Source of the DNA: Zoogloeaceae bacterium
GTDB taxonomy: Bacteria; Pseudomonadota; Gammaproteobacteria; Burkholderiales; Rhodocyclaceae
Direction: 5' to 3'
Assembly (NCBI GenBank): GCA_024235655.1
Contig: JACKLY010000002.1
Coordinates: 62,001 to 126,000 of the forward strand
Length of the DNA: 64,000 bases
Made by a program: the position numbers and the translations under genes
Part shown: positions 27,888-36,624 of the stretch, piece by piece
Position numbering within the stretch: the stretch's first letter is position 1
Layout of the letters: the number at the start of each line of letters is the position of its first letter
The notes under the pieces: generated by a model
What the model saw: only the letters and a program-made list of their open reading frames with translations
Told to the model about the DNA's origin: nothing
The model's database searches: none

Positions 27888-28857
27888 GCGGGTCCGCGGT
27901 CAAAACGCGTTGAAAAGCAGGATCAAGTCGCCCCAGAAAGGATTCGACAGCGGTGGTGTACGCCGATGTCAGCCCCAGCGACTGATTGATGTCACGGTGC
28001 GACAACGGCTGCCCCAGCACTTCGACCACCATACCCAAGCCCCGCGCCTTGTCGGCAAAAGACTGTGCCTGCATACAGGGCTTATCCGGTCGCTGCGTCG
28101 AGCACACCGCCAGTAACGGTACCCCCGCCACTCGCAAGCGATGCAAAGGCGAAGCCTGCCGCCAGTAATCGCGATCCTTGCCGAACGCCGTGTCATAGAG
28201 GCGGGCATGTTTCGCCAGCATGATGGTCTCGACATCAAAGCCTGCGCTGTCGAGTGCGACCGTCCCCAACCAGGGCCTGGCACCGACCTCCTCGGCCAGC
28301 TCCGGCGCTGCCGCCAGCAATGAAACGAGATGCGCGCCGGCCGAATGGCCCATCAGCACCACCCGACTCCCATCGCCACCCCAGCCGGCCGCCACCTTCT
28401 GCACGGCGGCCAGTGCACGTGCCACGTCACGCGCCTGCTCGACCGGGGCGGCATCAGGTTGCAAACGGTAATTGGTCGACACGAGTATCACCCCTTGCGG
28501 CACCCAGCGTGCCACCTTGTTATCGACCGCCGCGGACATCGCCTTGTCGCCGCGCGACCAGCCACCACCATGCACCATCAGCAGAATGGGCGCGCCCTGC
28601 AGTGGGCGATCCGGCTGATAGATATCGAAACGCTGGCGTGGATGGTCGCCATACGGACGATCGCGCAGCAGCCTGACGCCGGCAACAGGGCCTGCTGCAG
28701 CGGCTGCATCGGTCGTCGTCTCTGCACGCTGCGCCCGGTGCAACTCGATGACATCACGCAGCGGGCCAGCCTTTGCCGACAGCGGCGTTCCCAACAGCAA
28801 AACCAGGGCAAGAAAAAGGGAGGCCGCGGCCTCCCTGTTCTGCATCAGCGGCAACAT
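27877..28857 (-). CDS. Secreted alpha/beta hydrolase, esterase/lipase-like
   Basis: A protein of up to 326 residues with a signal peptide (SLFLALVLLLGTPLSAKAG). The HGGGWSRGDK oxyanion motif and GHSAGAH nucleophile place it in the hormone-sensitive-lipase/BD-FAE group, which acts on small esters or formylkynurenine-like substrates. Catalytic His is probably in SHRDINQSLG near the C-terminus. ATG at 28857 or 28845 are both possible starts. It starts five bases after the grxD stop, so it is probably the tail of the hemA-prfA-prmC-grxD transcript. Confidence 0.78.
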   Translation of the reverse strand: MLPLMQNREAAASLFLALVLLLGTPLSAKAGPLRDVIELHRAQRAETTTDAAAAAGPVAGVRLLRDRPYGDHPRQRFDIYQPDRPLQGAPILLMVHGGGWSRGDKAMSAAVDNKVARWVPQGVILVSTNYRLQPDAAPVEQARDVARALAAVQKVAAGWGGDGSRVVLMGHSAGAHLVSLLAAAPELAEEVGARPWLGTVALDSAGFDVETIMLAKHARLYDTAFGKDRDYWRQASPLHRLRVAGVPLLAVCSTQRPDKPCMQAQSFADKARGLGMVVEVLGQPLSHRDINQSLGLTSAYTTAVESFLGRLDPAFQRVLTADPLRR

Positions 28858-28862
28858 CCGGA

Positions 28863-29186
28863 TCAGGCCGCGTCGGCCAAGCCTTCCAGCAGCTTCTGCA
28901 ATTCACCTTCCTGATACATCTCGGTCATGATGTCCGAGCCACCAACAAACTCGCCATTGACGAAGAGTTGCGGGATAGTCGGCCAGTTGGCGTAATCCTT
29001 GATGCCGGCGCGGATTTCCGGGTTTTCCAGCACATTCACGCTGAAAAACTTGTTGACGCCGCAAGCCTGAAGAATCTGCACGGCGCGTGCGGAAAAGCCG
29101 CACTGCGGAAACTGGGGCGAGCCTTTCATGTAGAGCACAACCGGGTTGCCGGTCACTTGTTCGTTGATCAGGGCTTGAACGTCCAT
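28863..29186 (-). CDS. grxD: Monothiol glutaredoxin Grx4 type
   Basis: A 107-residue glutaredoxin with the monothiol site CGFS in PQFPQCGFSARAVQIL and the glutathione-binding WPTIPQLFVNGEFVGGSDI. Such proteins bind a [2Fe-2S] cluster with glutathione and deliver it to target proteins. The ATG is preceded by AGGAG. It lies downstream of prmC and upstream of the esterase on the minus strand; a link to haem and iron metabolism through hemA is suggestive only. Confidence 0.95.
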   Translation of the reverse strand: MDVQALINEQVTGNPVVLYMKGSPQFPQCGFSARAVQILQACGVNKFFSVNVLENPEIRAGIKDYANWPTIPQLFVNGEFVGGSDIMTEMYQEGELQKLLEGLADAA

Positions 29187-29247
29187 GGTGAAACTCCTGC
29201 GGAAAAACCGAAATCGGTTGGATGAAAAAAGCGAATAGTTGAGTTGT

Positions 29248-30111
29248 TTAGTCGGCTATTTTAGCCGTATCGACCTTCGCCAGGCAAGCTCCTGTGACAC
29301 GGTCAATGCCGGAAAGATCCTGCCAGGTTGAAATATTTGCATAGGAGCCGGCAGCCAGCAGTTCGCGTACCGCGACCGCCTGATCATGCCCATGCTCGAT
29401 CAGCAGCACGCCTTCCGCGACAAGAAACGTCGGCGCACTGTCGATGATGCGGCGAATGCAGGACAAACCGTCGGCACCATCGGTCAACGCCAGATCGGGC
29501 TCAAAAGGCAGGCCATCCTGCAGCAGGTGCGGGTCACGGGCGGCGACATAAGGCGGGTTGGCCACGATCACGTCATAGCGTTCACCGGCCAGCGCAGCGA
29601 ACCAGTCGCTCTCGACAAAGCTCACCTTGCCACCCAGTGATTCGGCATTACTCCTGGCCACCGCCAGTGCCGCCGGCGATACATCCACCGCTGTAACCGA
29701 CGCCTCCGGGTGTTCGCAGGCCAGGGTCACGGCAATGGCGCCACTGCCGGTTCCGAGATCGAGCACTTTTGGCCAGGCCAGTGCCTTCAGTCGCTTGAGT
29801 GCCAGCGTCACGATCAGCTCGGTATCCGGGCGCGGGATCAGCACATCCGGCGTCACCCGGAAAGTCCGGCTGTAGAAATCCTTTTCGCCCAACAGATACG
29901 CCACCGGCTCGCCGCGCTCACGGCGCAGCACCAGGCTCATGAAGGCCTCGACCTGCTCAGCGGTCAGCGTGCGCTCGGGGTTTGCCAGATACTGGGCATG
30001 AGTGATGCCCAGCAGGTGCTGGATCAGCAGCCGGGCATCGAGGCGCGGCACGCGGCGGCGTACCTGTTCGACGGCGGCACGCAGGGTCTGGCTTGCCCCG
30101 CCGCCGCTCAT
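29248..30111 (-). CDS. prmC: Release factor glutamine N5-methyltransferase
   Basis: A 287-residue methyltransferase acting on the GGQ glutamine of release factors. The catalytic motif NPPYVAARD is present, along with the SAM site VLDLGTGSGAIAVTLA, TAVDVSPAAL, and the N-terminal domain ending GEPVAYLLGEKDFYSRTF. Its ATG overlaps the prfA stop by four bases, the usual prfA-prmC coupling of enzyme and substrate. Confidence 0.96.
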   Translation of the reverse strand: MSGGGASQTLRAAVEQVRRRVPRLDARLLIQHLLGITHAQYLANPERTLTAEQVEAFMSLVLRRERGEPVAYLLGEKDFYSRTFRVTPDVLIPRPDTELIVTLALKRLKALAWPKVLDLGTGSGAIAVTLACEHPEASVTAVDVSPAALAVARSNAESLGGKVSFVESDWFAALAGERYDVIVANPPYVAARDPHLLQDGLPFEPDLALTDGADGLSCIRRIIDSAPTFLVAEGVLLIEHGHDQAVAVRELLAAGSYANISTWQDLSGIDRVTGACLAKVDTAKIAD

Positions 30112-31199
30112 GCGCCCTCGGCCAGTGCTGCCAGCAACTCGGTCTGGTGTTCGGTGCTGAGGGCGGTGAGCAGTTCTTCCATGTCGCCATCCATGATCGC
30201 GTCGATCTTGTACAGGGTCAGGTTGATGCGGTGGTCGGTGACGCGGCCCTGCGGGAAGTTGTAGGTGCGGATGCGCTCGGAGCGGTCACCGCTGCCGATC
30301 AGGCTTTTGCGCTGCGCAGCTTCCTTGGCCTGTGCCGCACGCGTCTGTGCATCGTTGATGCGCGCGGCGAGCACGCGCAGGGCCTGTGCCTTGTTCTGGT
30401 GCTGCGAGCGGCCATCCTGACACTCGACGACGATGCCGGTCGGGATATGGGTCAGGCGCACCGCCGAGTCGGTCTTGTTGATGTGCTGGCCACCGGCGCC
30501 GGAGGCGCGGAAGGTATCGATGCGCAGGTCGGCGTTGTTGATCTGCACTTCTTCAAGCTCGTCGGCTTCCGGCATCACCGCCACGGTGCAGGCTGAGGTG
30601 TGGATACGGCCCTGGGTTTCGGTTTCCGGTACGCGCTGCACGCGATGGCCACCGGATTCGAATTTGAGTTTGGAGTAGGCGCCCTGCCCGTTGGTGGCGG
30701 CGATGCGGGCGATCACTTCCTTGTAGCCGCCGAGGTCGGATTCGCTGGCCGAGAGAATCTCGACCTGCCAGCGCTGGCGCTCGGCGTAGCGGGCATACAT
30801 GCGGAACAGGCTGCCGGCGAACAGCGCAGACTCGTCGCCGCCGGTGCCGGCACGGATTTCAAGGATGACGTTGCGCTCGTCGTTGGGATCTTTGGGCAGC
30901 AGCAACTTTTCCAGCGCCAGCTCCAGCTCGGGCAGGCGATCACGGGCGGCCTTCATTTCCTCTTCGGCAAACTCCTTCATGTCCGGGTCGGACATCATTG
31001 CCTGAGCTTCGGCCAGATCACCTTCGACTTTGCGGAACTCGGCAAAGAGTGCGACCACCGGGTCGATCTCCGAACGCTCGCGCGAGAGCTTGCGGAATTG
31101 CTCCATGTCCTGCGTTGCGTCCTCGGCCGAGAGCAGCAGATCGAGCTCTTCGAGCCTGCCGGTAAGGTGGTCTAGCTTGTCGCGGATACTTTGTTTCAT
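30108..31199 (-). CDS. prfA: Peptide chain release factor 1
   Basis: A 363-residue class I release factor recognising UAA and UAG. The catalytic GGQ is in GAGGQHINKTDSAVRLTH, and the codon-recognition tripeptide is PET in HRVQRVPETETQGRIHTSA (the PxT form that marks RF1 rather than RF2). The ATG at 31199 begins the family sequence MKQSIRDKLDHL. hemA lies 78 bases upstream and prmC overlaps downstream, the same order as in E. coli. Confidence 0.97.
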   Translation of the reverse strand: MKQSIRDKLDHLTGRLEELDLLLSAEDATQDMEQFRKLSRERSEIDPVVALFAEFRKVEGDLAEAQAMMSDPDMKEFAEEEMKAARDRLPELELALEKLLLPKDPNDERNVILEIRAGTGGDESALFAGSLFRMYARYAERQRWQVEILSASESDLGGYKEVIARIAATNGQGAYSKLKFESGGHRVQRVPETETQGRIHTSACTVAVMPEADELEEVQINNADLRIDTFRASGAGGQHINKTDSAVRLTHIPTGIVVECQDGRSQHQNKAQALRVLAARINDAQTRAAQAKEAAQRKSLIGSGDRSERIRTYNFPQGRVTDHRINLTLYKIDAIMDGDMEELLTALSTEHQTELLAALAEGA

Positions 31200-31277
31200 G
31201 GCCAACGCAGACTGGAGGTAGGAAATGGAAACAGCGGAGAACAGCAAGCACAGGTGCAGCGAACCAAGCCTGCGTCG

Positions 31278-32531
31278 CTACTCGTTGCTGTGCAGATGGA
31301 AAAGACGGGCGGCCGCATGGCGCAGGGCCTCACGCTCATCAGCATCCGCCGAGTTGAGTGCCTGGGTCGGTGCATGCAGGAATTTGTTGGTCAGCCGGTG
31401 CGAAAGCTGGTCGAGCACTTTTTCAGGGTTTTCACCCTTGGCCAGCAGCTTCATGGCGTGTTCTATCTCGTGCCGGCGCGCGCGCTCGGCGGTATCGCGC
31501 AAGGAACGGATCAAGGGCACGGAATCCCGGGTTTCCAGCCAGCCGATGAAGGTCTCCACCTGGGCGGTGATGATGTCCTCGGCTTCGAGCACAGCGGCCT
31601 GACGCGACTCCAGCCCGGATTCAACGACCTGCGCCAGATCATCGACGGTGTACAGAAACACGTCGTCCATCTCGCCGACCTCAACTTCAATGTCGCGCGG
31701 CACGGCCAGATCAACCATGAACATCGGCCGGTGACGACGTTGCTTGATGGCTCGCTCAACCATGCCCAGGCCGATGATCGGCAGCTGGCTGCCGGTACAT
31801 GAAACGACGATGTCGAAATGGCCCAGGCGGTCGGCAATCTCGTCGAGCCGGATCACCGAACCGCCAAAGCGCTCGGCCAGTGCCTGTGCGCGCTCCACGG
31901 TACGGTTGGCGATGACCAGCTCCTTAGGCTGTCGAGCGGCGAAATGCGTGGCACACAGCTCGATCATTTCACCGGCGCCGACGAAGAGGATGCGCTGGTC
32001 GGCAATGCGTTCGAAGATACGTTCTGCCAGATGCACGCCGGCGGCGGCCATCGACACCGTATTGGCGCCAATCGCCGTGGTTGAACGCACTTCCTTGGCG
32101 ACGGCAAAGGCACGCTGGAACATCTTGTGCAGGTGTGTACCGAGGGTGCCAGCCTCTTCCGCACAGCGCACCGCATCCTTCATCTGGCCAAGAATCTGTG
32201 GCTCGCCGATGACCATTGAATCCAGGCCGGAGGCCACACGAAAAACATGGCGGATCGCTTCGCGCTGCGGCAGGGTATAGACGTAAGGCTGCAGGGTCAC
32301 CCGCTCCACCGAGTGATACTGTGCCAGCCATTCGACAGCGGTATCGGGGTTGTCGGCGGCGCAGTAGATTTCGGTGCGGTTGCAGGTCGACAGGATGGCC
32401 GCCTCACGCACCAGGTCGGTTCGCGTCAGGTCAGCCAGCGCATGGTGAAGGCGATCAGCATTGAATGCCACCTGTTCACGCACGGAGAGCGGAGCAGTAT
32501 GGTGGTTGATGCCAAGCGTAAACAGCGCCAT
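31278..32531 (-). CDS. hemA: Glutamyl-tRNA reductase
   Basis: A 417-residue enzyme that reduces glutamyl-tRNA to glutamate-1-semialdehyde, the first step of the C5 tetrapyrrole pathway. N-terminal LGINHHTAPLSVREQVAF, the catalytic cysteine in STCNRTEIYC, GLDSMVIGEPQILGQ and the NADPH region ILFVGAGEMIELCATH are present. It heads hemA-prfA-prmC-grxD on the minus strand. A TATAAT box lies 33 bases upstream of the ATG, without a clear -35. Confidence 0.97.
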   Translation of the reverse strand: MALFTLGINHHTAPLSVREQVAFNADRLHHALADLTRTDLVREAAILSTCNRTEIYCAADNPDTAVEWLAQYHSVERVTLQPYVYTLPQREAIRHVFRVASGLDSMVIGEPQILGQMKDAVRCAEEAGTLGTHLHKMFQRAFAVAKEVRSTTAIGANTVSMAAAGVHLAERIFERIADQRILFVGAGEMIELCATHFAARQPKELVIANRTVERAQALAERFGGSVIRLDEIADRLGHFDIVVSCTGSQLPIIGLGMVERAIKQRRHRPMFMVDLAVPRDIEVEVGEMDDVFLYTVDDLAQVVESGLESRQAAVLEAEDIITAQVETFIGWLETRDSVPLIRSLRDTAERARRHEIEHAMKLLAKGENPEKVLDQLSHRLTNKFLHAPTQALNSADADEREALRHAAARLFHLHSNE

Positions 32532-32632
32532 GCGCGAAAAAACCCTGGGGGAGATGGGGGCGAATTATAGCATTCACGCCCCCTACCCCCCTTCTGACGC
32601 AGGTCAAGGCGGGTGCATGACAGGGCGACGGT

Positions 32633-33691
32633 TCAGATACCCGAACCGGCCTCTTCAAGCGGACTTTCGGCCGCAAAGACCTTGACCTGCCTTGGCTTCA
32701 GCCAGACCCGCTGGCCGTTGGACAGTGTCAATACATCGGCACGTTCGCGCGTCAGTTCGACTTCGACCAGTTCGCTACCGTGCAGCAGTTCGACACGAAC
32801 CACCGGGCCGATGGCGTGCACATCCTGCACCTGTGCTTCCAGCCCACCGGCTACCGGCGCATGCTCGATGTCGATATCGTGCGGGCGGACAAAGGACAGC
32901 GCCTTGCCATCGGCCTCAGCGCCACTGCCGACATCGGCCCACTCGCCATGCAATCGGTTGTGGAACACATTCACGTTGCCGAGGAATTGATAGACAAAGG
33001 GCGAGGCCGGGTTGGAGTAAACCTCGTCCGGCGAGCCGATCTGCTCGATTCGGCCATGGTTCATGACCACCACACGGTCAGCCACTTCCAGCGCCTCTTC
33101 CTGGTCGTGGGTGACGAACACCGAAGAGATATGCATCTCGTCGTGCAGGCGGCGCAGCCAGCGACGCAATTCCTTGCGTACCTTGGTGTCGAGCGCGCCA
33201 AACGGTTCATCGAGCAGCAGCACCTTGGGCTCGACCGCCAGTGCCCGGGCCAGCGCAATGCGCTGGCGCTGGCCGCCGGAGAGCTGAGAGGGGTAGCGGT
33301 CGGCGAGCCAGTCGAGCTGAACAAGGCCGAGCAGATCCATCACCCGTTTCCTGATCTCGGCTTCTGCCGGGCGCTGCTTCTTCGCCTTGACGCGCAGGCC
33401 GAAGGCGACGTTCTCGAACACCGTCATGTGGCGAAACAGCGCATAGTGCTGGAAGACGAAACCGACATTGCGATCGCGTGCATGCAGATGAGTCGCTTCC
33501 TGGCCGGAAAAACTGACCTCGCCCGCATCGGCAGACTCCATGCCGGCAATGATGCGCAGCAGTGTGGTCTTGCCGCAGCCCGACGGACCAAGCAGGGCGA
33601 CCAGTTCGCCGGTCGGAATGTCCAGACTGATGTCGTCGAGGGCCACGAAACTGCCGAAACGCTTGACGACGTTTTTGATCTCGATACTCAT
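32633..33691 (-). CDS. cysA: Sulfate/thiosulfate ABC transporter ATPase
   Basis: A 352-residue ATPase. Walker A GPSGCGKTTLLR, signature LSGGQRQRIALARAL, Walker B VLLLDEPFGALD and switch His in VFVTHDQEEALEVADR are intact. The C-terminal part (from about residue 240) is the TOBE-like regulatory region. It is the last gene of sbp-cysT-cysW-cysA, 9 bases after cysW. Uptake feeds sulfate assimilation. Confidence 0.94.
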   Translation of the reverse strand: MSIEIKNVVKRFGSFVALDDISLDIPTGELVALLGPSGCGKTTLLRIIAGMESADAGEVSFSGQEATHLHARDRNVGFVFQHYALFRHMTVFENVAFGLRVKAKKQRPAEAEIRKRVMDLLGLVQLDWLADRYPSQLSGGQRQRIALARALAVEPKVLLLDEPFGALDTKVRKELRRWLRRLHDEMHISSVFVTHDQEEALEVADRVVVMNHGRIEQIGSPDEVYSNPASPFVYQFLGNVNVFHNRLHGEWADVGSGAEADGKALSFVRPHDIDIEHAPVAGGLEAQVQDVHAIGPVVRVELLHGSELVEVELTRERADVLTLSNGQRVWLKPRQVKVFAAESPLEEAGSGI

Positions 33692-33700
33692 GATTTGTCC

Positions 33701-34567
33701 TTACTCGGTCTTTTCCGGCGGCAGGGAGGCTTCAAGCATTTCGGTCTCCTTCTGCATGCGCCACTCGACAATGCTCTTGGCCACCAGTGTGACCAGCGCC
33801 AGCAGAGCCAGCACCGAAGCGGCGGCAAAGGCGCCGACGGCGTTGTATTCGTTGTAGAGGATCTCGACGTGCAGTGGCAGGGTATTGGTCTCGCCGCGGA
33901 TATGGCCGGAAACCACCGACACCGCGCCGAACTCGCCCATCGCCCGCGCATTGGCAAGGATCACACCGTAGAGCAGACCCCATTTGATATTGGGCAGGGT
34001 CACCCGCCAGAACATCTGCCAGCCGGAGGCGCCGAGCGATACCGCCGCTTCTTCCTCATCCTTGCCCTGCGACTGCATCAGCGGGATCAACTCACGAGCA
34101 ACGAAGGGAAAGGTAATGAACATGGTCGCCAGCACCATGCCGGGCACAGCAAAGATGATGCGGAAATCATGATCGGACAGCCACGGCCCGAACAGGCCGC
34201 GGGCACCGAACAGCAGGATGAAGAGCATGCCGGCGACCACCGGCGAAACAGCGAACGGCAGGTCGATCAGCGTTACCAGCAGGCTCTTGCCGCGGAACTC
34301 GAAGCGGGCAATCGCCCACGCTGCCGCCACCCCGAACAGGATATTGAAGGGCAGCACGATGAGCGCGATGAGCAGCGTCAGCATGATCGCATGGCGCGCT
34401 TCCGAATCAGCCAGTGCCGCCAGATAGGCCGGCACGCCGGCGGCCAGCGCCTCGATGAAAACGGCGATCAGTGGCAGGCCAAGGAAAAGACCAAGAAAAC
34501 CCAGCGCGATGCCAGTCAGCAGCAGGCGCACCCAGCGCGGTTCGGCATTGGCACGATGTGCTTTCAT
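33701..34567 (-). CDS. cysW: Sulfate ABC transporter permease CysW
   Basis: A 288-residue inner-membrane permease with six helices, starting LLLTGIALGFLGLFLGLPLI. The EAA loop that docks on CysA lies in EEEAAVSLGASGWQMFWRVT. The sequence FGAVSVVSGHIRGETNTLPL is typical of CysW. The ATG at 34567 overlaps the cysT stop by four bases. It pairs with CysT to form the channel. Confidence 0.93.
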   Translation of the reverse strand: MKAHRANAEPRWVRLLLTGIALGFLGLFLGLPLIAVFIEALAAGVPAYLAALADSEARHAIMLTLLIALIVLPFNILFGVAAAWAIARFEFRGKSLLVTLIDLPFAVSPVVAGMLFILLFGARGLFGPWLSDHDFRIIFAVPGMVLATMFITFPFVARELIPLMQSQGKDEEEAAVSLGASGWQMFWRVTLPNIKWGLLYGVILANARAMGEFGAVSVVSGHIRGETNTLPLHVEILYNEYNAVGAFAAASVLALLALVTLVAKSIVEWRMQKETEMLEASLPPEKTE

Positions 34568-35400
34568 GTCCGTGCTCCCTTGTGCCGGTTGGCGGCCCAC
34601 CACTGCAGCATGTTGATGGTCAGCAGCATGATGAAGGAGATGACCAGCATGACTACCGCCAGCGCAGTAGCGCCGACCACATCCTGCTGCTCCAGCTTGG
34701 AGATGATCAGCAGCGGTGTAATCTCGGACACCATCGGCATGTTGCCGGCGATGAAGATGACCGAACCGAATTCGCCAATGGCGCGTGAAAAGGCCAGCGT
34801 AAAGCCGGTGAGCAGTGCCGGAAAGATGGCGGGAAAGATGACCCGCGCAAAGGTCTGCCAGCGCGTGGCGCCAAGCATGGCGGCAGCCTCCTCAACCTCG
34901 GCCTCGATATCCTCGATCACCGGCTGCAGCGTGCGCACGACAAAGGGCAGGCTGATGAAGGCCAGCGCCACGACGATGCCGTTCGGCGTATAGGCGATCT
35001 GGATGCCGAACGGCTCCAGATGGCGACCGATCCAGCCATTGCCGGCGTAGATCGTAGCCAGCGTGATGCCGGCGACGGCGGTGGGCAGCGCAAAGGGCAG
35101 ATCCACCAGGGCATCGACAAAACGCTTGCCCGGAAAGGGATAGCGCACCAGTACCCAGGCGACGATCAGGCCGAAGAAGGCGTTGATCAGCGCAGCGGCA
35201 AAGGAGGAACCGAAAGTGACCCGATACGACGACAGGGCCTGCGGCGCCGTCGCTATTTTCCAGAACTCGCTAAAACTCAGCGACCCCGCCTTGAGCAGCA
35301 AGGCGGAAAGGGGGATCAGCACCAGCAGCGAGAGATAGACCAGCGTGTAACCGAGCGAGAGGCCGAAGCCGGGCAACACGCGATGACTTTTATTGTTCAT
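34564..35400 (-). CDS. cysT: Sulfate ABC transporter permease CysT
   Basis: A 278-residue permease (also called CysU). Helices begin with LGYTLVYLSLLVLIPLSALL. The EAA loop is VEEAAAMLGATRWQTFARVI, and FSRAIGEFGSVIFIAGNMP is a CysT hallmark. The ATG at 35400 is chosen for the typical N-terminus; longer in-frame readings run into the upstream hairpin. It follows sbp after a 51-base gap containing a stem-loop. Confidence 0.93.
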   Translation of the reverse strand: MNNKSHRVLPGFGLSLGYTLVYLSLLVLIPLSALLLKAGSLSFSEFWKIATAPQALSSYRVTFGSSFAAALINAFFGLIVAWVLVRYPFPGKRFVDALVDLPFALPTAVAGITLATIYAGNGWIGRHLEPFGIQIAYTPNGIVVALAFISLPFVVRTLQPVIEDIEAEVEEAAAMLGATRWQTFARVIFPAIFPALLTGFTLAFSRAIGEFGSVIFIAGNMPMVSEITPLLIISKLEQQDVVGATALAVVMLVISFIMLLTINMLQWWAANRHKGART

Positions 35401-35413
35401 GTGCACACACAAA

Positions 35414-35436
35414 GGGCTCCGCACACGGCGGAGCCC
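35414..35436 (-). terminator. Stem-loop between sbp and cysT
   Basis: An eight-base perfect stem CGGAGCCC/GGGCTCCG with a seven-base loop lies in the gap between the sbp stop and the cysT start. Read on the minus strand it is followed only by TTTGTG, a weak T-run. It probably acts as a partial terminator or 3' stabiliser, leaving more binding protein than permease. Confidence 0.6.
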
Positions 35437-35451
35437 TGTTTTCCGGTTGGG

Positions 35452-36456
35452 TTACTTGACCGAATAGATCTGGTCGAAGCTGCCGCCATCCTTGAAGTGG
35501 GCGGGGGAGGCCTTGGCCCAGCCACCAAAGACTTCATCGACCGTAAAGGTCTTGATCGCCGGGAATTGGCCAGCGTACTTCTTCATCACCTCGGCATCAC
35601 GCGGACGCAGGTAGTTCTGGGCGGCATTCTCCTGCCCTTCCTTCGACCACAGGTATTCCAGGTAGGCCTGTGCCTGCTTGCGCGTCCCCTTCTTGTCGAC
35701 CACCTTGTCGACGATGGCTACCGGGAACTCGGTGAGGATGGAGAGGGAGGGGTAGACCACTTCGAACTCACCCCGGCCAAACTCCTTGGCAATCAGCTCG
35801 GCTTCGGATTCGAATGTCACCAGCACATCACCGATCCGGCGCTGCATGAAGGTGGTGGTAGCATCACGACCGCCGGCAGCAAACAGCGGTGCTGCCTTCA
35901 GGAATTTACCGACAAATTCACGCGCCGTCTGCTCGTTGCCACCCGGTTGCCGGAGGGCATAACCCCAGGCGGCAAGGTAGGTATAGCGACCATTGCCGGT
36001 GTTCTTCGGGTGCGGGATGATCAGCTGTGTACCGGGCCTGGTGATGTCGCTCCAGTCCTTGATACCTTTCGGATTGCCCTTTCTGACAATGAAGACCATG
36101 GTCGAGGTGTAGGGCGAGGCACCAGTGGGGAATTTTTTCAGGTAGTCGGCAGCGATCAGCCCGCGCTCGGCAAGAAAATCCGTATCGGTCGCCTGGTTCA
36201 TGGTCACCACATCAGCTTCCAGTCCATCGGCAACGGCGCGTACCTGCTTGGTGGAACCGGCGTGCGACTGTTTCAGCTCGACGCTTTCACCCGTTTTCGC
36301 TTTCCAGTATTTCTGGAACATCGGGTTGTAGTCCTTATAGACATCACGAGCCACGTCATAGGACACGTTGAGCAAGGCCACATCAGCCAGCGCCGGCAAG
36401 GACAGGCTCGCACCGAGTACAAACGCGGCCAGTGTTTTCAAAGTTTTATTGTGCAT
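35452..36456 (-). CDS. sbp: Sulfate-binding periplasmic protein
   Basis: A 334-residue binding protein with a signal peptide (LAAFVLGASLSLPALADVA). Family features are LNVSYDVARDVYKDYNPMF, VMNQATDTDFLAERGL, and WGYALRQPGG. It is first in the sulfate operon and diverges from a protein kinase gene across an AT-rich 168-base region in which a CysB site would be expected; none can be assigned by eye. Assignment to sulfate rather than molybdate follows from this sequence and from the cysTWA neighbours. Confidence 0.94.
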   Translation of the reverse strand: MHNKTLKTLAAFVLGASLSLPALADVALLNVSYDVARDVYKDYNPMFQKYWKAKTGESVELKQSHAGSTKQVRAVADGLEADVVTMNQATDTDFLAERGLIAADYLKKFPTGASPYTSTMVFIVRKGNPKGIKDWSDITRPGTQLIIPHPKNTGNGRYTYLAAWGYALRQPGGNEQTAREFVGKFLKAAPLFAAGGRDATTTFMQRRIGDVLVTFESEAELIAKEFGRGEFEVVYPSLSILTEFPVAIVDKVVDKKGTRKQAQAYLEYLWSKEGQENAAQNYLRPRDAEVMKKYAGQFPAIKTFTVDEVFGGWAKASPAHFKDGGSFDQIYSVK

Positions 36457-36624
36457 TTCAATAACTCCGGATTGGGGCAGGTGCGGACTATACGGGGGAC
36501 AGCATAGAACTTCAAATCATAAATATTCATTTACTTATTCCATTTTTCCATTTTCATGGAAAGGCGCCGACAAACCGCTGGCGGCAAGCTAACATCCTGA
36601 CATTACAGTACTTTAACGAATGCC

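Noticed and set aside
32780..34993. A 737-codon open frame on the plus strand opposite cysA, cysW and cysT
   Set aside because: It mirrors real minus-strand genes with full ABC-transporter motifs; its translation is rich in His, Gln, Arg and Gly without recognisable domains, as expected of antisense frames in GC-rich DNA.
35020..36507. A 495-codon plus-strand open frame opposite sbp and cysT
   Set aside because: Same explanation: antisense to clear genes, no ribosome site and no familiar sequence.
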